From Ixodes scapularis (taxonomy: Eukaryota; Arthropoda; Arachnida; Ixodida; Ixodidae), in NCBI RefSeq assembly GCF_016920785.2, contig NW_024609857.1, forward strand, positions 74,336,252 through 74,400,251: a stretch of 64,000 bases of DNA. The letters are read 5' to 3'. Shown piece by piece: positions 41,900-52,015 of this stretch. The notes under the pieces are model-generated. The model saw only the letters and a program-made list of their open reading frames with translations, did no database searches and had not been told where the DNA came from. Every line of letters starts with the position of its first letter. Position 1 is the first letter of the stretch. The position numbers and the translations under genes were made by a program.

Positions 41900-43611
41900 T
41901 GCATGCGAGAGCGTTTGTGCGACGGTTGAGTCAGTACGCTTCTGCATATTGCGTAATGTTCAAATCCAATATCGTTTCGTGACCCTTGTAACTGTAACCT
42001 CATAGCACGATACGGAACCCCGTGCTGATTTGCACAAGAGATACGCGTCGCTTGAAGACCTGTTCTGGAAAGTGTAGCTGAACGTCATTCTTGGCCGGCT
42101 TTCTCGGCTGTTCTACCTGTGCATATCAGGACGCCGTCGACGTGGCCTACGTGAGCGCACGGCAACCTCGCTCGTGGAGACTTTCTTTGCGGACGAAACT
42201 GCCTCAGATTATTTCTGGCCAACGTAACTGCGTGCCGAGATTGGTTAACACGCTTCGCTTTTATCGTCAGACTGACGGGCACGCACGTCAGGGGCCGTGG
42301 CGTGAAGTCGTCGACGAGCCTCAACGAGACATCCCAAGGTTTCGCATAAAATTTGTGACGCACAGGGAGACTCTCAAAGTGAAACCCATTCGTTGGAGAT
42401 CAACTGGATCACAAGAGCTCATTTCAACTTGTGAGAGTTTTACAAATCCCTGACCCTGCACGGGTGAAGTGATCGCTGCCCTTGTTCCGGTAATAACGAC
42501 AGCGGGCCTAAATCTTTCTTTCCTGTGCGCGCGTGCACACACGCCCGGGCACACAAAAAAAACAAAAAAAAACACGCGGGCAAACGCACACGGGCATAGA
42601 TATGCTGCTGAGTGGGAACCATGCACTGAAAAATGAAGCGTTTGTGTACAAACTCCCTCAATATAAGAGGCCAATCCACGCATGCAGTATGAGCGGCGGT
42701 TCTAAGCACACTTTGGCTAGAGGCACTTTATTTCCAAAGAAAGAAGTTCATTTATTTCATCAGCCCAAGCAACGAGAACCTGGCCAAAGCGAACTCAGTA
42801 CAGACGCCCTTGAAACTGCCTCCTCCAATAGGTATTTCATGGCGGTCGAGACTACATGCCTAATCTTTGTCGTACACACTCTGCTTCGTTTCACCTTAAT
42901 CAGACGCTGCCGACGCTACGAGCTGATGGGACCAATCAGACAGCGCCAAAAGGGCGTCATCGTGGTGTTCATCGTGTTTCTGCACGTGTTCTATCTTCGT
43001 TTAACCAATCATAAACAGAAAAGGCTCAGTGACTTAACTCTTTTGGCGCTTATTTATTGGTACCATTATCTCCTATAGGGTCGGCTGCGTCTGGACGTAA
43101 GCTGAAACGAAGTGTAGACGTGACAGACTGCATTTATATGTCTCACATCATGAATTATACTGGTTAGGAGTCGAGCATCTCACCGCTATTAAGCGTTCTT
43201 AATCGCGGAATAGATATAGCGACCGATTTGGTTTAGACGGAGGCCCGTTCGTGCTCCTTTGCTCTTAGGAGCGATAAGTTACTTTGCGGGAACTCAGATT
43301 CAGAACGTTGAGGAACAATGACTTAAAATGCTCGTGCACATCGTTGTGTTGAAACGCAGATGATCGCAGTTAACGGCCAGTTGGATTTTGATATTGTGCC
43401 GAGGAAAAATTAATAGGGGGAAGGGGAAAGGGGGCGGGTTTCACAAAGAAAGGTAAAGAAAAAAAAAATTTTAGACGTGCTCACTTTCCCGCATTGGTTG
43501 CAAGAGGTTAAGGTACGTTAAAGTGTTTGGTTCTCTTTTGCTGCCAGCTGGCGCCGGGGCTCTGTTCGGCGCTGCCTCGTTTCCAAGGCTTGTTTACACA
43601 TACAGCATTTG
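41900..43611. other. Non-coding stretch with one unassigned long frame
   Basis: A plus frame at 42533-43078 (181 residues) contains a hydrophobic segment (GVIVVFIVFLHVFY) but no domain I can name, and it overlaps antisense frames. Otherwise nothing is recognised. Confidence 0.35.
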
Positions 43612-43619
43612 GCACCGAA

Positions 43620-44049
43620 CACGGTGTAAGATAATACTCTTCAGGTGAGGACAGCGCGCTCCTCGCGCAGTGCAGATAAAGTTCGCTTTTCACTCTCTCT
43701 CTTTCTTTCTCTCACTATGGTTTTAAGCGGCGCCGGCAGATGACTCGTCGACCCGTGGGCACGGTAAACGCGGCTCCTGCTGCCTGATGCTCCACACGCG
43801 CAGAGCTCCAGCGAGGTTGTCGCTCGTGCAGAAAGACCACGGTGTACCGGGGTATCATGGCAACGAGATAATTTTTTTCGCTCTCACACAATTTCGCCGT
43901 CTGGCCGCCAGCGACACTGTCAGCCGCGGGCACGGTGGCCGCGGAATAATGCAGCCTTTGGATGCCCGTCGAACGAACACTATCTGATTCCTCGCGCCGC
44001 GCGTTCAGCCCCGCCGTGTCCTCACCTAAAGAGTTTATCTTACACCGTG
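43620..44049. mobile_element. Complete TIR element, CACGGTGTAAGATAA ends, 8-bp target duplication
   Basis: Starts CACGGTGTAAGATAATACTC and ends GAGTTTATCTTACACCGTG. The inverted similarity runs over about 35 bases to GGTGAGGACA. GCACCGAA flanks both ends (43612-43619 and 44050-44057), a perfect 8-bp target duplication as made by hAT or P transposases. 430 bp, non-coding. An internal CACGGTGTACC repeats the terminal motif. A truncated relative is at 11781. Confidence 0.9.
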
Positions 44050-44149
44050 GCACCGAATTGGCGATAAGTCACGCGCAAGTCGTGCATCAGCGCCGTTTTC
44101 CAGCGCCGATAGAACGCTGCACTGTATGTGTGAACCGGCCTTAATTATT

Positions 44150-45265
44150 TATGTTTTCCGCGCGCTCCCTCCGCCCACTGCGTCGCACGCTCCAACAGGC
44201 ACCATTCTACCCATACCAAGGCACATGAATCCTGACAAAAACTCCGCACGCCGCCAGCACACATGCCAAACTAATAACCCAAAAAATCAACACTATTCAG
44301 GCCAACCACCACATGACCTACTACGCGGACACCAGCTACGCTAGCAGCAACAAACTCGGCCGCACTGCCTTTCACTGCCCCCAGATCAACGCCTCGCTCA
44401 ATCAAACTTATACCCAAGCTCCCTCAGCAGACCAACTGGAAGCACAGGGCGATCTGCTGTGCCATCCACCCTGCCATTCCCAAATACGACGGTGGACGCA
44501 CTTCCATCGAAATTCTGAGTGACTCCCAAAAGGCGTTCCATGCCTTTCAATACAATCAACTCCCCAACCACATGTTACGCGAGTTCCGCGCCGCTCTCGA
44601 CTTCTCCCACCCTTCACTTCTACATCCACTGGATTCCTGGCCACGCTCTAATCCCAGGCAACGAACAAGCACATTTACTTTCCCGAAACACGTCCATTCC
44701 GTGACCTGTGTTTGGTTGGCCTAAATCCTATCAGCCCCAACTGCAACGTACCGAAAACCATCATCAACGCGCGGATGTACTCCGACAACTCCGCAAAACC
44801 AGACTCACCCTCTTAACACCGCCAGTTACCCTCTTCCGACAACAGGCCACCACCCTACGTCAAGCTCAGACCTACACCCTACCCTCCCCCACTAGACTCA
44901 TCTCTTCTGAAGCACTCAAGGGACCGCCAAATGTCCCTTCAGTCCTGGCTACCCCAAGAACGAGCATACCTACTGACAATGCCTCCGTGCACAGTCATCC
45001 ATCCGCTCTACACTTTCCAGAATCCCTCCCAAGCTCCGACACACCACGTGGGAGGGTTGGCTGTCTCCAGTGGATAATCAAAATGCACCCGCCATCTTTG
45101 AAACCCTTCTACATCACCTTTCCACGATCAAAGAGGGCCTGAAAGCATTGGATGATGTTGCCAGCCCTCTGTGATCCCCTATTCCTCACCCCTCTTTTAC
45201 TGGCCTCCTCCTGGGTGCCCCCTTGACACCCTGAACTCAGTGTCATTAGAGATTTTCTCTCTCTA
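44150..45265 (+). mobile_element. Second RNase H-bearing LINE 3' part, decayed
   Basis: RNase H in pieces: YYADTSYASSNKLG, then IEILSDSQKAFHAFQYNQL, then IHWIPGHALIPGNEQAHLL. The C-terminal region includes TRLTLLTPPVTLFRQQATTL and, in another frame, TTWEGWLSPVDNQNAPAIFE, ending near 45172. The 3' end has ATTAGAGATTTTCTCTCTCT. The SDSQ and HWIPGHA motifs match I/R1/Tad-type LINEs. Several frameshifts. Different family from 39365-40597 but the same broad group. Confidence 0.8.
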
Positions 45266-46543
45266 TCTCCAACATGCTCTGAGAAAGTGGTATTTATATA
45301 TTGCTACCTCAGAAGATGGCACCCAGCTACCATTCGCGCCATTTAGTCTTTACGTGCGTACACAGTTTCTCCAAACTAACACACCACATTGTGTGTTAAG
45401 GCCGCACAATTGCGTTTGAAAGCGTTTGACTGCCTTGCGTCGAGAAACGAAAGCGAGTAGCCGGCACATCTGTGCGTCATATGAAGCGTGGAATCCAATT
45501 CAAGCATTAGCTTGGTGCGCGACATAAAAAGCTGGGATGACCTAGTTTCTCGCAGCCGCAACGCAGACAAACGCAACATTGCTTGGGGGCCTTTACCGCT
45601 GCCATCACCACGCTAGTACGGTACCAGGGGATACTTTCCCCCCCAGCTAACAGCTCGGTCTCTACCCAAAACAAGCCGTGTGCACTGAATTATTCACGTC
45701 AACTACCTTGATCAAGATTGGTCAGGAGTGCAGTGTTTCGCTGGGAGTCGGGTCCAATAAGGGCGCTTCACTAACTCGGCACGAGTCGCAGCAGAACTTT
45801 GCGTCAAGGAAAAGGACAAGATTCATGTTTCTTTTTCACACAGTTGAAGTGCATCGCCAGGAGCGTGACAGGTCGATCTAAAGTTTACGGAACACTGCTA
45901 CACAGTGTGAGGCCAAGCACGGCTGTTCTTGCGGCTTCCCCGCGGACTGCTGCGGCTCCTGCTTGTGCTGAACGAGGGCTGTTCTCAAACGAGAAGCTCC
46001 AATCACGACTGGGCACTTGGAGGCCCGACGGGCGCTGACGTGCATCCCCCCCCTCTCCCTTCACTTATTTTTTTAATCTTTTTTTTAATATTTTATTTGC
46101 CGTAGATTAGTCGTCGTATCCGACAGTTCTATGATATTAATAACGAAGTGGTGACATAGCATAACTCGACAACTACACCACCAATGATTTTTTTTTCCGA
46201 GACATTATACAGTGCTAGTCCCCAACATTCATGACAGGGAGAACGCGTGTTTGCAGTTGCAGTAGAAATAAAACTCAATCTGCAGAATGAGTCAAAGGGA
46301 TCGATGGGTGTTTGAAGGGACCGCAAAACTCGGTTTCTGAACGTATCGAGCTAAGATCTCACACAGAGGTGGTTGAAGAATGTGCATTGAGGGTATAAAA
46401 ATTTCACTCGACAAACTCACCCAAGTAAAGGTTTGAAAAAAAAAACAAAAAAAAAACGGCCCTCGGCGGCCGCCTGCTAACAACGGCCGTCCGATTGGCA
46501 CAACAGCTCACAGATGGCGGCACGTAATAACGTTGCAACCACC
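45266..46543. other. Non-coding stretch
   Basis: No recognised feature. A T-rich run lies at 46069-46095. Confidence 0.4.
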
Positions 46544-46670
46544 GTGGGCGAGGGTAAGTCGGGCCGGGGAGGAGGAAACAGACGGTCCGCTAAAGAGAGG
46601 AGTTGTCCCCTTCTCTTCTCCAGCGTTCCGTCTGCTTCCTCCTCCCCGGCCTGTCTTACCCTCGCCCTAC
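46544..46670. mobile_element. Short foldback element
   Basis: GTGGGCGAGGGTAAG ... CCGGGGAGGAGGAAACAGACGG on the left mirrors CCGTCTGCTTCCTCCTCCCCGG ... CTTACCCTCGCCCTAC on the right around a short loop. Confidence 0.8.
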
Positions 46671-46897
46671 TTTCTTGAGTTGTATTACCGAGAGTTTTCA
46701 GCTGCTCGATCGTGGTTACGTGGTTTATGGGCCTCCTTTTCATTACGAGCTGCGAGAAGGTGGTGAAACCATTGATCGCATGCAAACGTCTACTCCTTTC
46801 CTCTTCGACACGGGAAAACGCAGCGCGCGCGTACGTCCGACCGATCGCTGCAAACGCTCTCCACAGTTTGAGGTGGACATTCTCTTCACTTTAGGCT

Positions 46898-47400
46898 CTG
46901 CGAATTCGGGTGGTCAGTCGTCGGCAACTTGTTTTGACGGAAAACCGGCAATAGTGTTGGTGTGGTCAGTTTCCGGCCGGCGCGCACCGTTCGGGTGGTA
47001 GTTCTCCGGCAATCACCGGCAACTTTCCGGCGCTTTTTCCGCCCGAGCTCCAAACGGCCGGGCCGGAGCATTGGCCGGGCGAGCAGGCGCCAGAATGTAT
47101 CCGGTGTCGTCACTTCCGAAATGGGAGAGAAGGTCAGTGAAAAAAATGAACGAAAGAGCGAAACTGATCTGAAGTCAACTCAGCATCCACTACTCGAGTC
47201 AATCCAAGCCGTTGGAACATGGATGACGGCGGCGACAGTCTCGCGCTAGCGGTGTCGCGCGGGCAAGAGGCGAAGTAAACTGCCACCGTCTGGCGTTTTG
47301 TGTTCGAGTGCTGAGTGTCACATGGTGTGCCACCGGCGCGTTTCTGGCTGCCGGTTCCGCCGGCTCGGTCTCGCCGGCAATTGGCCACCCGAATTCGCCA
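46898..47400. mobile_element. TIR element with GCGAATTCGGGTGG ends
   Basis: GCGAATTCGGGTGGTCAGTC on the left; the right end is the reverse complement of GGCGAATTCGGGTGGCCAAT. The interior is rich in CCGGC motifs. Boundaries are approximate and no target duplication was fixed. Confidence 0.6.
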
Positions 47401-47823
47401 TAAGGCGGCCATGACTGGCGCTTCCCCCGACCTTGGCAACAGCAGACAACATTTCTGAGTCAGAAGCGGTGCGCTCGTTTTCTACACGAACTGTCAGCGC
47501 ATGATTTCTTTATTGTACCAATTAAACATTTAAAAAAATTAAGATGAAACGAGATCAACAAAAACAGAAGTATTGCGTCGTTTTCTCCTTCTTTCGACTT
47601 TTTTTTTTTTTTTTGCTACATGTTAATTTTGTGTTAGACAATGACGCACAAACGCACAGAAATAATTTCCAAACTTTACGCAAGAGCACCACCGTTACAC
47701 TACACACCAAGCGAGTTTCTCCGCACGATGACACGTACTGTGGCCCCTAGTTAAAATCCAGCAACAAAGGAGCCTAGAAGCCAATAGTCGATAGAGTGTA
47801 CAACATAAAGAGTATACCATCAA
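47401..47823. other. Non-coding stretch
   Basis: No recognised feature. Read on the minus strand, AATAAA at about 47510 could serve the gene at 48123-48926 but is 600 bases away. Confidence 0.35.
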
Positions 47824-48013
47824 AACGGAATGAAACGTGAGAGCCGGAACGCGTGACCTTCAATGTATGCTGGGCTACCTGGAGGCTGATAAAACTGGAG
47901 CGGCGAGGAGGCTGCTAGAATGTCCGCCTACTCCGACGTGCGCATCCTCGCAGCCACCTTTTCCCCTGCTTTTATCAGGGTCATGCGCTCCGGCGTTCGC
48001 GTTTCATTCCGTT
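47824..48013. mobile_element. Short TIR element near the 3' end of the sushi-fucolectin gene
   Basis: AACGGAATGAAACGTGAGAG on the left mirrors CGCGTTTCATTCCGTT on the right, and the arms continue with GGAACGCGTGACC against GGTCATGCGCTCC. 190 bp, about 110 bases downstream of the stop codon of the minus-strand gene. Confidence 0.7.
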
Positions 48014-48122
48014 CGAATAGAACTTTCTTATCCTGTCAAAATTAAAAAGATGGAAGCTGTACAGCTTCGGATAAAACACATGGCAAATGCTGCCTCACTA
48101 AAAGTAACTAGCCATTAATGCT

Positions 48123-48926
48123 TTACACCGGATCGTTACGTCCCCTGCAGCAGCACTCCTTAACAAGGCGCGTATTACAACACATGCAAATCAAAACACC
48201 GGCCACGGTCAAAGTAACACCAATGGCAACAAAACCGGCAAGCCCCTCAATGTTGTGCAGCGACTTCTGGGCGTGGGCTCTCAAGGCTGTAGCCTCTGGC
48301 TGCGGAACTACGAGGGTCTCGGAGTAGACTGCAAACTCACACAAAGAAAATGCGCTGGTGTCACGCAGATGCAGACTAACATAGCGACCGCTGAGGCCGC
48401 CAGGGCAAACCAGAAGCAAGCTCCGTCCGGACAGAATCGTACCATGGAAGGCGGTGCACACAGGATTGTCCTTAAAGACCTCCGAAAAGTTCCCGACTCG
48501 TACATAGAGAGTCACATTTGCCGCCGTTGCCACCGGAAAATCGAGCTTGACGCCCACGACTGGATATACGCCTTGCAGATCCACGGCGAACCAAGGCGCC
48601 GACTGAAGCATCGTTTCGCTGCACGTGTGCCTCTCACCGTCGACCGTAAGACGGGAGCTGCCTTCTATGCCGATGGTAGACTGGAACGCTGTTCCGCCTA
48701 TCGCCACGTCAGCCACGCAGAGCGGAGCGTCTTGTGGATGCCAGGCGCCATCGCTGAGGCATGTCTGGTTGCTGGGGCCGAAGAGCTCGAACTCACCGCC
48801 ACAGACGTACCGGGCGAATCTGGCGGCCTTGTGGAGCTTCGTTACGATGACTCTGCCATTTCTCGGAGGCTCCGGAAAAGGGCAATCTGCTGCGGTCGAG
48901 GCGATGATGAGGATGATGACGAGCAT
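48123..48926 (-). CDS. Sushi (CCP) plus fucolectin/F5-8C-like domain type I membrane protein
   Basis: 267-residue protein, start ATG at 48926 (the frame is open upstream but has no earlier ATG), stop at 48123. Residues 1-13 form a signal peptide (MLVIILIIASTAA). A sushi domain follows (about residues 14-72, four cysteines, from DCPFPEPPRNG to QDAPLCV with a WH between Cys 3 and 4). Then a fucolectin/F5-8 type C-like domain (about 73-207: QSTIGIEGSSRLTVDGERHT, APWFAVDLQG, VVGVKLDFP, LSGRYVSLHL). Near the end, a membrane helix (AGFVAIGVTLTVAGVLICMC) precedes a short cysteine-rich cytoplasmic tail. Members of these families bind glycans or cell surfaces and occur in innate recognition; a receptor or adhesion role is inferred, ligand unknown. 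It is intact in one exon, GC-rich, with coding-like composition. An upstream exon or retrogene origin cannot be judged. A TIR element lies just downstream. Confidence 0.88.
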   Translation of the reverse strand: MLVIILIIASTAADCPFPEPPRNGRVIVTKLHKAARFARYVCGGEFELFGPSNQTCLSDGAWHPQDAPLCVADVAIGGTAFQSTIGIEGSSRLTVDGERHTCSETMLQSAPWFAVDLQGVYPVVGVKLDFPVATAANVTLYVRVGNFSEVFKDNPVCTAFHGTILSGRSLLLVCPGGLSGRYVSLHLRDTSAFSLCEFAVYSETLVVPQPEATALRAHAQKSLHNIEGLAGFVAIGVTLTVAGVLICMCCNTRLVKECCCRGRNDPV

Positions 48927-49944
48927 GGCGCTGGTGGGTGGACGGGTAAACCGCGACTGTAGGTGATGGAGTGGCGCCCCGTTGTAAGAGGTCACAAGGA
49001 CCGCCGATAGGGATAAGAACGTCAGAGGACCAATTGAATTGTTCGTTGGTACGGGCGCAGTACCTCCCGGCTGAGAAAGACTGAGTGCTTCTCGGGGTTG
49101 TGTGACCTTGAGGGCGGTGCAGAGAAGAAACTAGGCTATGCTGACTAAGCGGTCTTGTACAAGAGATAAAAGACCGCTAGCGTCTTGACATTTATCTTTA
49201 TAATAAAAAAATACAAAAAACAAGAAAAAAAAACAAGGAAAAACGAAATGATACCAAGTTTTGTTGCCACACTTTATCGTTTCCAAACCGAAAAAAAGTA
49301 ACAACTTTGAAATTAAAAAAGAAAAAAAGATCGCGCAGTCATTTTATAGTTAGCCGGCAACAGCCTGGCGGCGCCAGCAGAGTGAGAGTCCACAGTTATA
49401 CCCCCCTGTCTCCTTGTAACTCGGCAAAGGGTGAACGATATGTCCCATGTTGCGTGCCGACGGCTTCGATATGCGCTACATATACAAGCGCAACACACAG
49501 ATAAGGGAGCATGACGAAGCGAAAACCCTGACTCTTATTCGCCTCAGGCCTCGGCGGTCACAATCGCCGTAGCCTCGACATAAGCAGCCAGTCGCATCGG
49601 TTTCTCCCGAGCGAACAGTGTTTCGGGTCCTCGCCGCTCAAAAAGCTGTGCGCTCACTACCGGACTCCCTGAGAAATGTTCTGTGCTAACAGATCCTCGC
49701 GCTCCTAATCTGCTACCGAGTACTCATGGCTCCGTCGTCAAACTGCCAGGCTTTGTAAGTATAGAGGCTATTCACTGAACGCCATATTTGTGGGGGCTGT
49801 TTAGAGCGCATGCTCAGAAAGAGCTCACATTAATCGGTAGCTAAGGCCGGCAAGCTTGGTGGTGTGGAATGCACGTTAAAAAATAACTGTGGAAGCTATC
49901 AGCACGCGCTCAGCAGTCGCGCACACAGCTATGGCCGCCAGTGA
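48927..49944. other. Upstream region of the sushi-fucolectin gene, non-coding
   Basis: No TATA box or initiator stands out between 48927 and 49150. A poly-A-rich patch lies at 49200-49250. No other feature is recognised. Confidence 0.35.
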
Positions 49945-50145
49945 ATACTCCCTTTACACGCTTGCAAGTCCGGTCTCAGGGCGCCGCCATCTTCCTCACT
50001 GGGGTGCGCTCTTGGGCGCGGCCATAATCCGATTACGACGCCTCAGCAAGGCTTCGTAGTCGGATTATGATTCGCCCAAGCGCACCCCAGTCAAGCAAGA
50101 TGGCGGCGCCCTGAAGCCGGACTTGCAAACGTGTATAAAGAAGGC
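49945..50145. mobile_element. Foldback element with GCCGCCATCTT arms
   Basis: CTTTACACGCTTGCAAGTCC, GGGCGCCGCCATCTT, TGGGGTGCGCTCTTGGGCG and ATAATCCGATTACGA on the left are mirrored by GTAGTCGGATTATG, CGCCCAAGCGCACCCCA, AAGATGGCGGCGCCC and GGACTTGCAAACGTGTATAAAG on the right, around a loop of about 10 bases. Arms about 90 bases with few mismatches. The arms carry GCCGCCATCTT motifs, which resemble YY1/NRF-type promoter sites. Confidence 0.85.
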
Positions 50146-50959
50146 TATGGTGCGAGCTGTGTGAACACCGTCTTAATAACATAACTATTTGCGGAAACGC
50201 CCCAAGCATGTTAGAAGCATGTTGCTTCATGTTTTCTACAGAATCATTGCCAATTTATTTAAAAAAATGAAAAAATCTCGGTTGTTTGCGAGAATCTAAG
50301 TAAACTTCCTCCAAATATATTGTTTTTTTAGAGAAACAATTTTTAAACACGTAAGTGCTTTGAAACGTTTTTCACTAAACCCTAACTAGGTAAAGCAAAA
50401 AGAAATGAAAAGCCTACGTGACTAAAATAAGATAGCTCAACTACTTTTAAATATTTCGCTGGGATGGGTCTTTCGTGTGATGTCAGAGCTCATTAAACGT
50501 AACGGTTTCTTGTGTTGATTTTTTTTCAAGAGTAACCATATAGAAACCCAGACGTGTTGAGCATTTAAAACAAAAAGCACCGTTTACCTCGAAGATATTG
50601 CGGGGGTCGTCAACGTTCCGTATTACTCAACTGGCCGCGTGCCAGCGGTTTTTATCTCCCTCAGTTCGCGACCGTCCGCTGATAACAGGGTGGCTGAAAC
50701 ATTCGAGAAAAATTGCCTTCTAGATGATTCTGGAATGACCAGAAGCAAAAAGTCACGACTCAACGAGCAAGCAGGCAATGGTCCTTGGGTCGCAGATGAG
50801 AGATGCGCGGTACCAGTTTTGTTTTATTTCCTGGTACAAATTATCCGATTAAACGTTTATTTTTAGATTTACGTTTGTCTATTCTTTTCCATCCGTGAGA
50901 TCATTTTGAAACCTTATCGGGCTGGGCTCTTACTATATATTACGCTGAAAATTATTTTA
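50146..50959. other. AT-rich non-coding stretch
   Basis: No recognised feature. Confidence 0.4.
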
Positions 50960-52015
50960 GAACGATAAATGTTTTCCGAAAAATACATATCAAAGTTTAC
51001 CAAAACTCACTTTTGATGAAGATTAAGATCCAAATTAAGCAGCGGGGCCCACTTGATAAAAATGCGGGGCGGATGATTAGGTACATAAACTTGTTGCCAT
51101 GTAACCGAGAAATATTGACCAAAATTACTTCTATTTTAATCTAAAAAAAGATCTAAGTTCAGCACCGGTGTAATCGGTTTTCGTGGTGCAGTACCGTGCC
51201 TTCCCTGTACAACGTGCTCGCGCCGCTGGCAATTTTTGACATGCCACATGCCTTGTTTTACTACTAGTCCTTCTACTTATCCCACAACAGCGCAGTTCAA
51301 CTTGCAGTGGCGTAGCCATGAATTTTCTTCGGGGGAAGGGGGGGAAAGGGGGGGGGGGGGCAAAAGGCGTCTGTATATTTTCCACTTTTACACAAAGGTG
51401 CAGCCAGCTTGGATGTCGTCAATTCTGGTACGCTTTAAAACATTATTTTGATCTTTCCACGCCGCTGGAAGATGTTCACGAAAAATGCGTGATTGTCACA
51501 TATTCTTGTTCTGCCTCACATAAAATTCTTGCATATTCTAGGCTGAAATGTCTTATTATTTTTTTTATCCGCATACCAGACGCGGAACCCACGTGACTGA
51601 GATCGAAAGGAAAAGAAAGACGTTATAGGGTTGGCTGACGCACCATATGCCTCCCCCCTGGCTACAACACTGAGTTCAAGGTTCATGCTGTATATGGCCT
51701 TAAATCAATGCGCTTGTGGCCCGAAGGCATTTTTGTTCGAATTACCTGTTCCGCGTGTTTGCTGTGCAGTGAAGGCACAGTACAGAACCAGGAAAACCGA
51801 TTACGCCGGTGCTCAACTTGAAAATTTTTTTCTCTCTCTTAGAACACAATTTACTCCAATAAATGTTCCTTAGTTACAAGGTAACTAACAAAAAACGTAC
51901 CTAATCATCCCGTATATTTTTATCAAGAGGGCTTTGATGCTTAATTCGGGTTTGAATCTTCAGAAAAAGTGAGTTTTTGGCAAATTCGACATTTATTTTG
52001 AGGAAACCTGTTTGC
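50960..52015. mobile_element. Element with about 240-bp diverged inverted arms
   Basis: The left arm (about 50960-51200) has CCAAAACTCACTTTTGATGA, CTTGATAAAAATGCGGGGCG, GATGATTAGGTAC and AGCACCGGTGTAATCGGTTT. The right arm (about 51765-52015), reversed, has CCAAAAACTCACTTTTTCTG, CTTGATAAAAATATACGGGA, GATGATTAGGTACG and AGCACCGGCGTAATCGGTTT. The centre includes a G-rich hAT-like end (GTGGCGTAGCCATGAATTTT then poly-G, 51308-51360). No transposase frame is present. Boundaries are uncertain. Confidence 0.75.

Noticed and set aside
42533..43078. 181-residue plus frame with a hydrophobic segment
   Set aside because: No recognisable family, antisense frames of similar length, and no splice sites or composition shift that would support a gene.
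48255..48962. 235-residue plus frame antisense to the sushi-fucolectin gene
   Set aside because: Shadow of the minus-strand coding sequence, which has signal peptide, ordered cysteines and a membrane helix.
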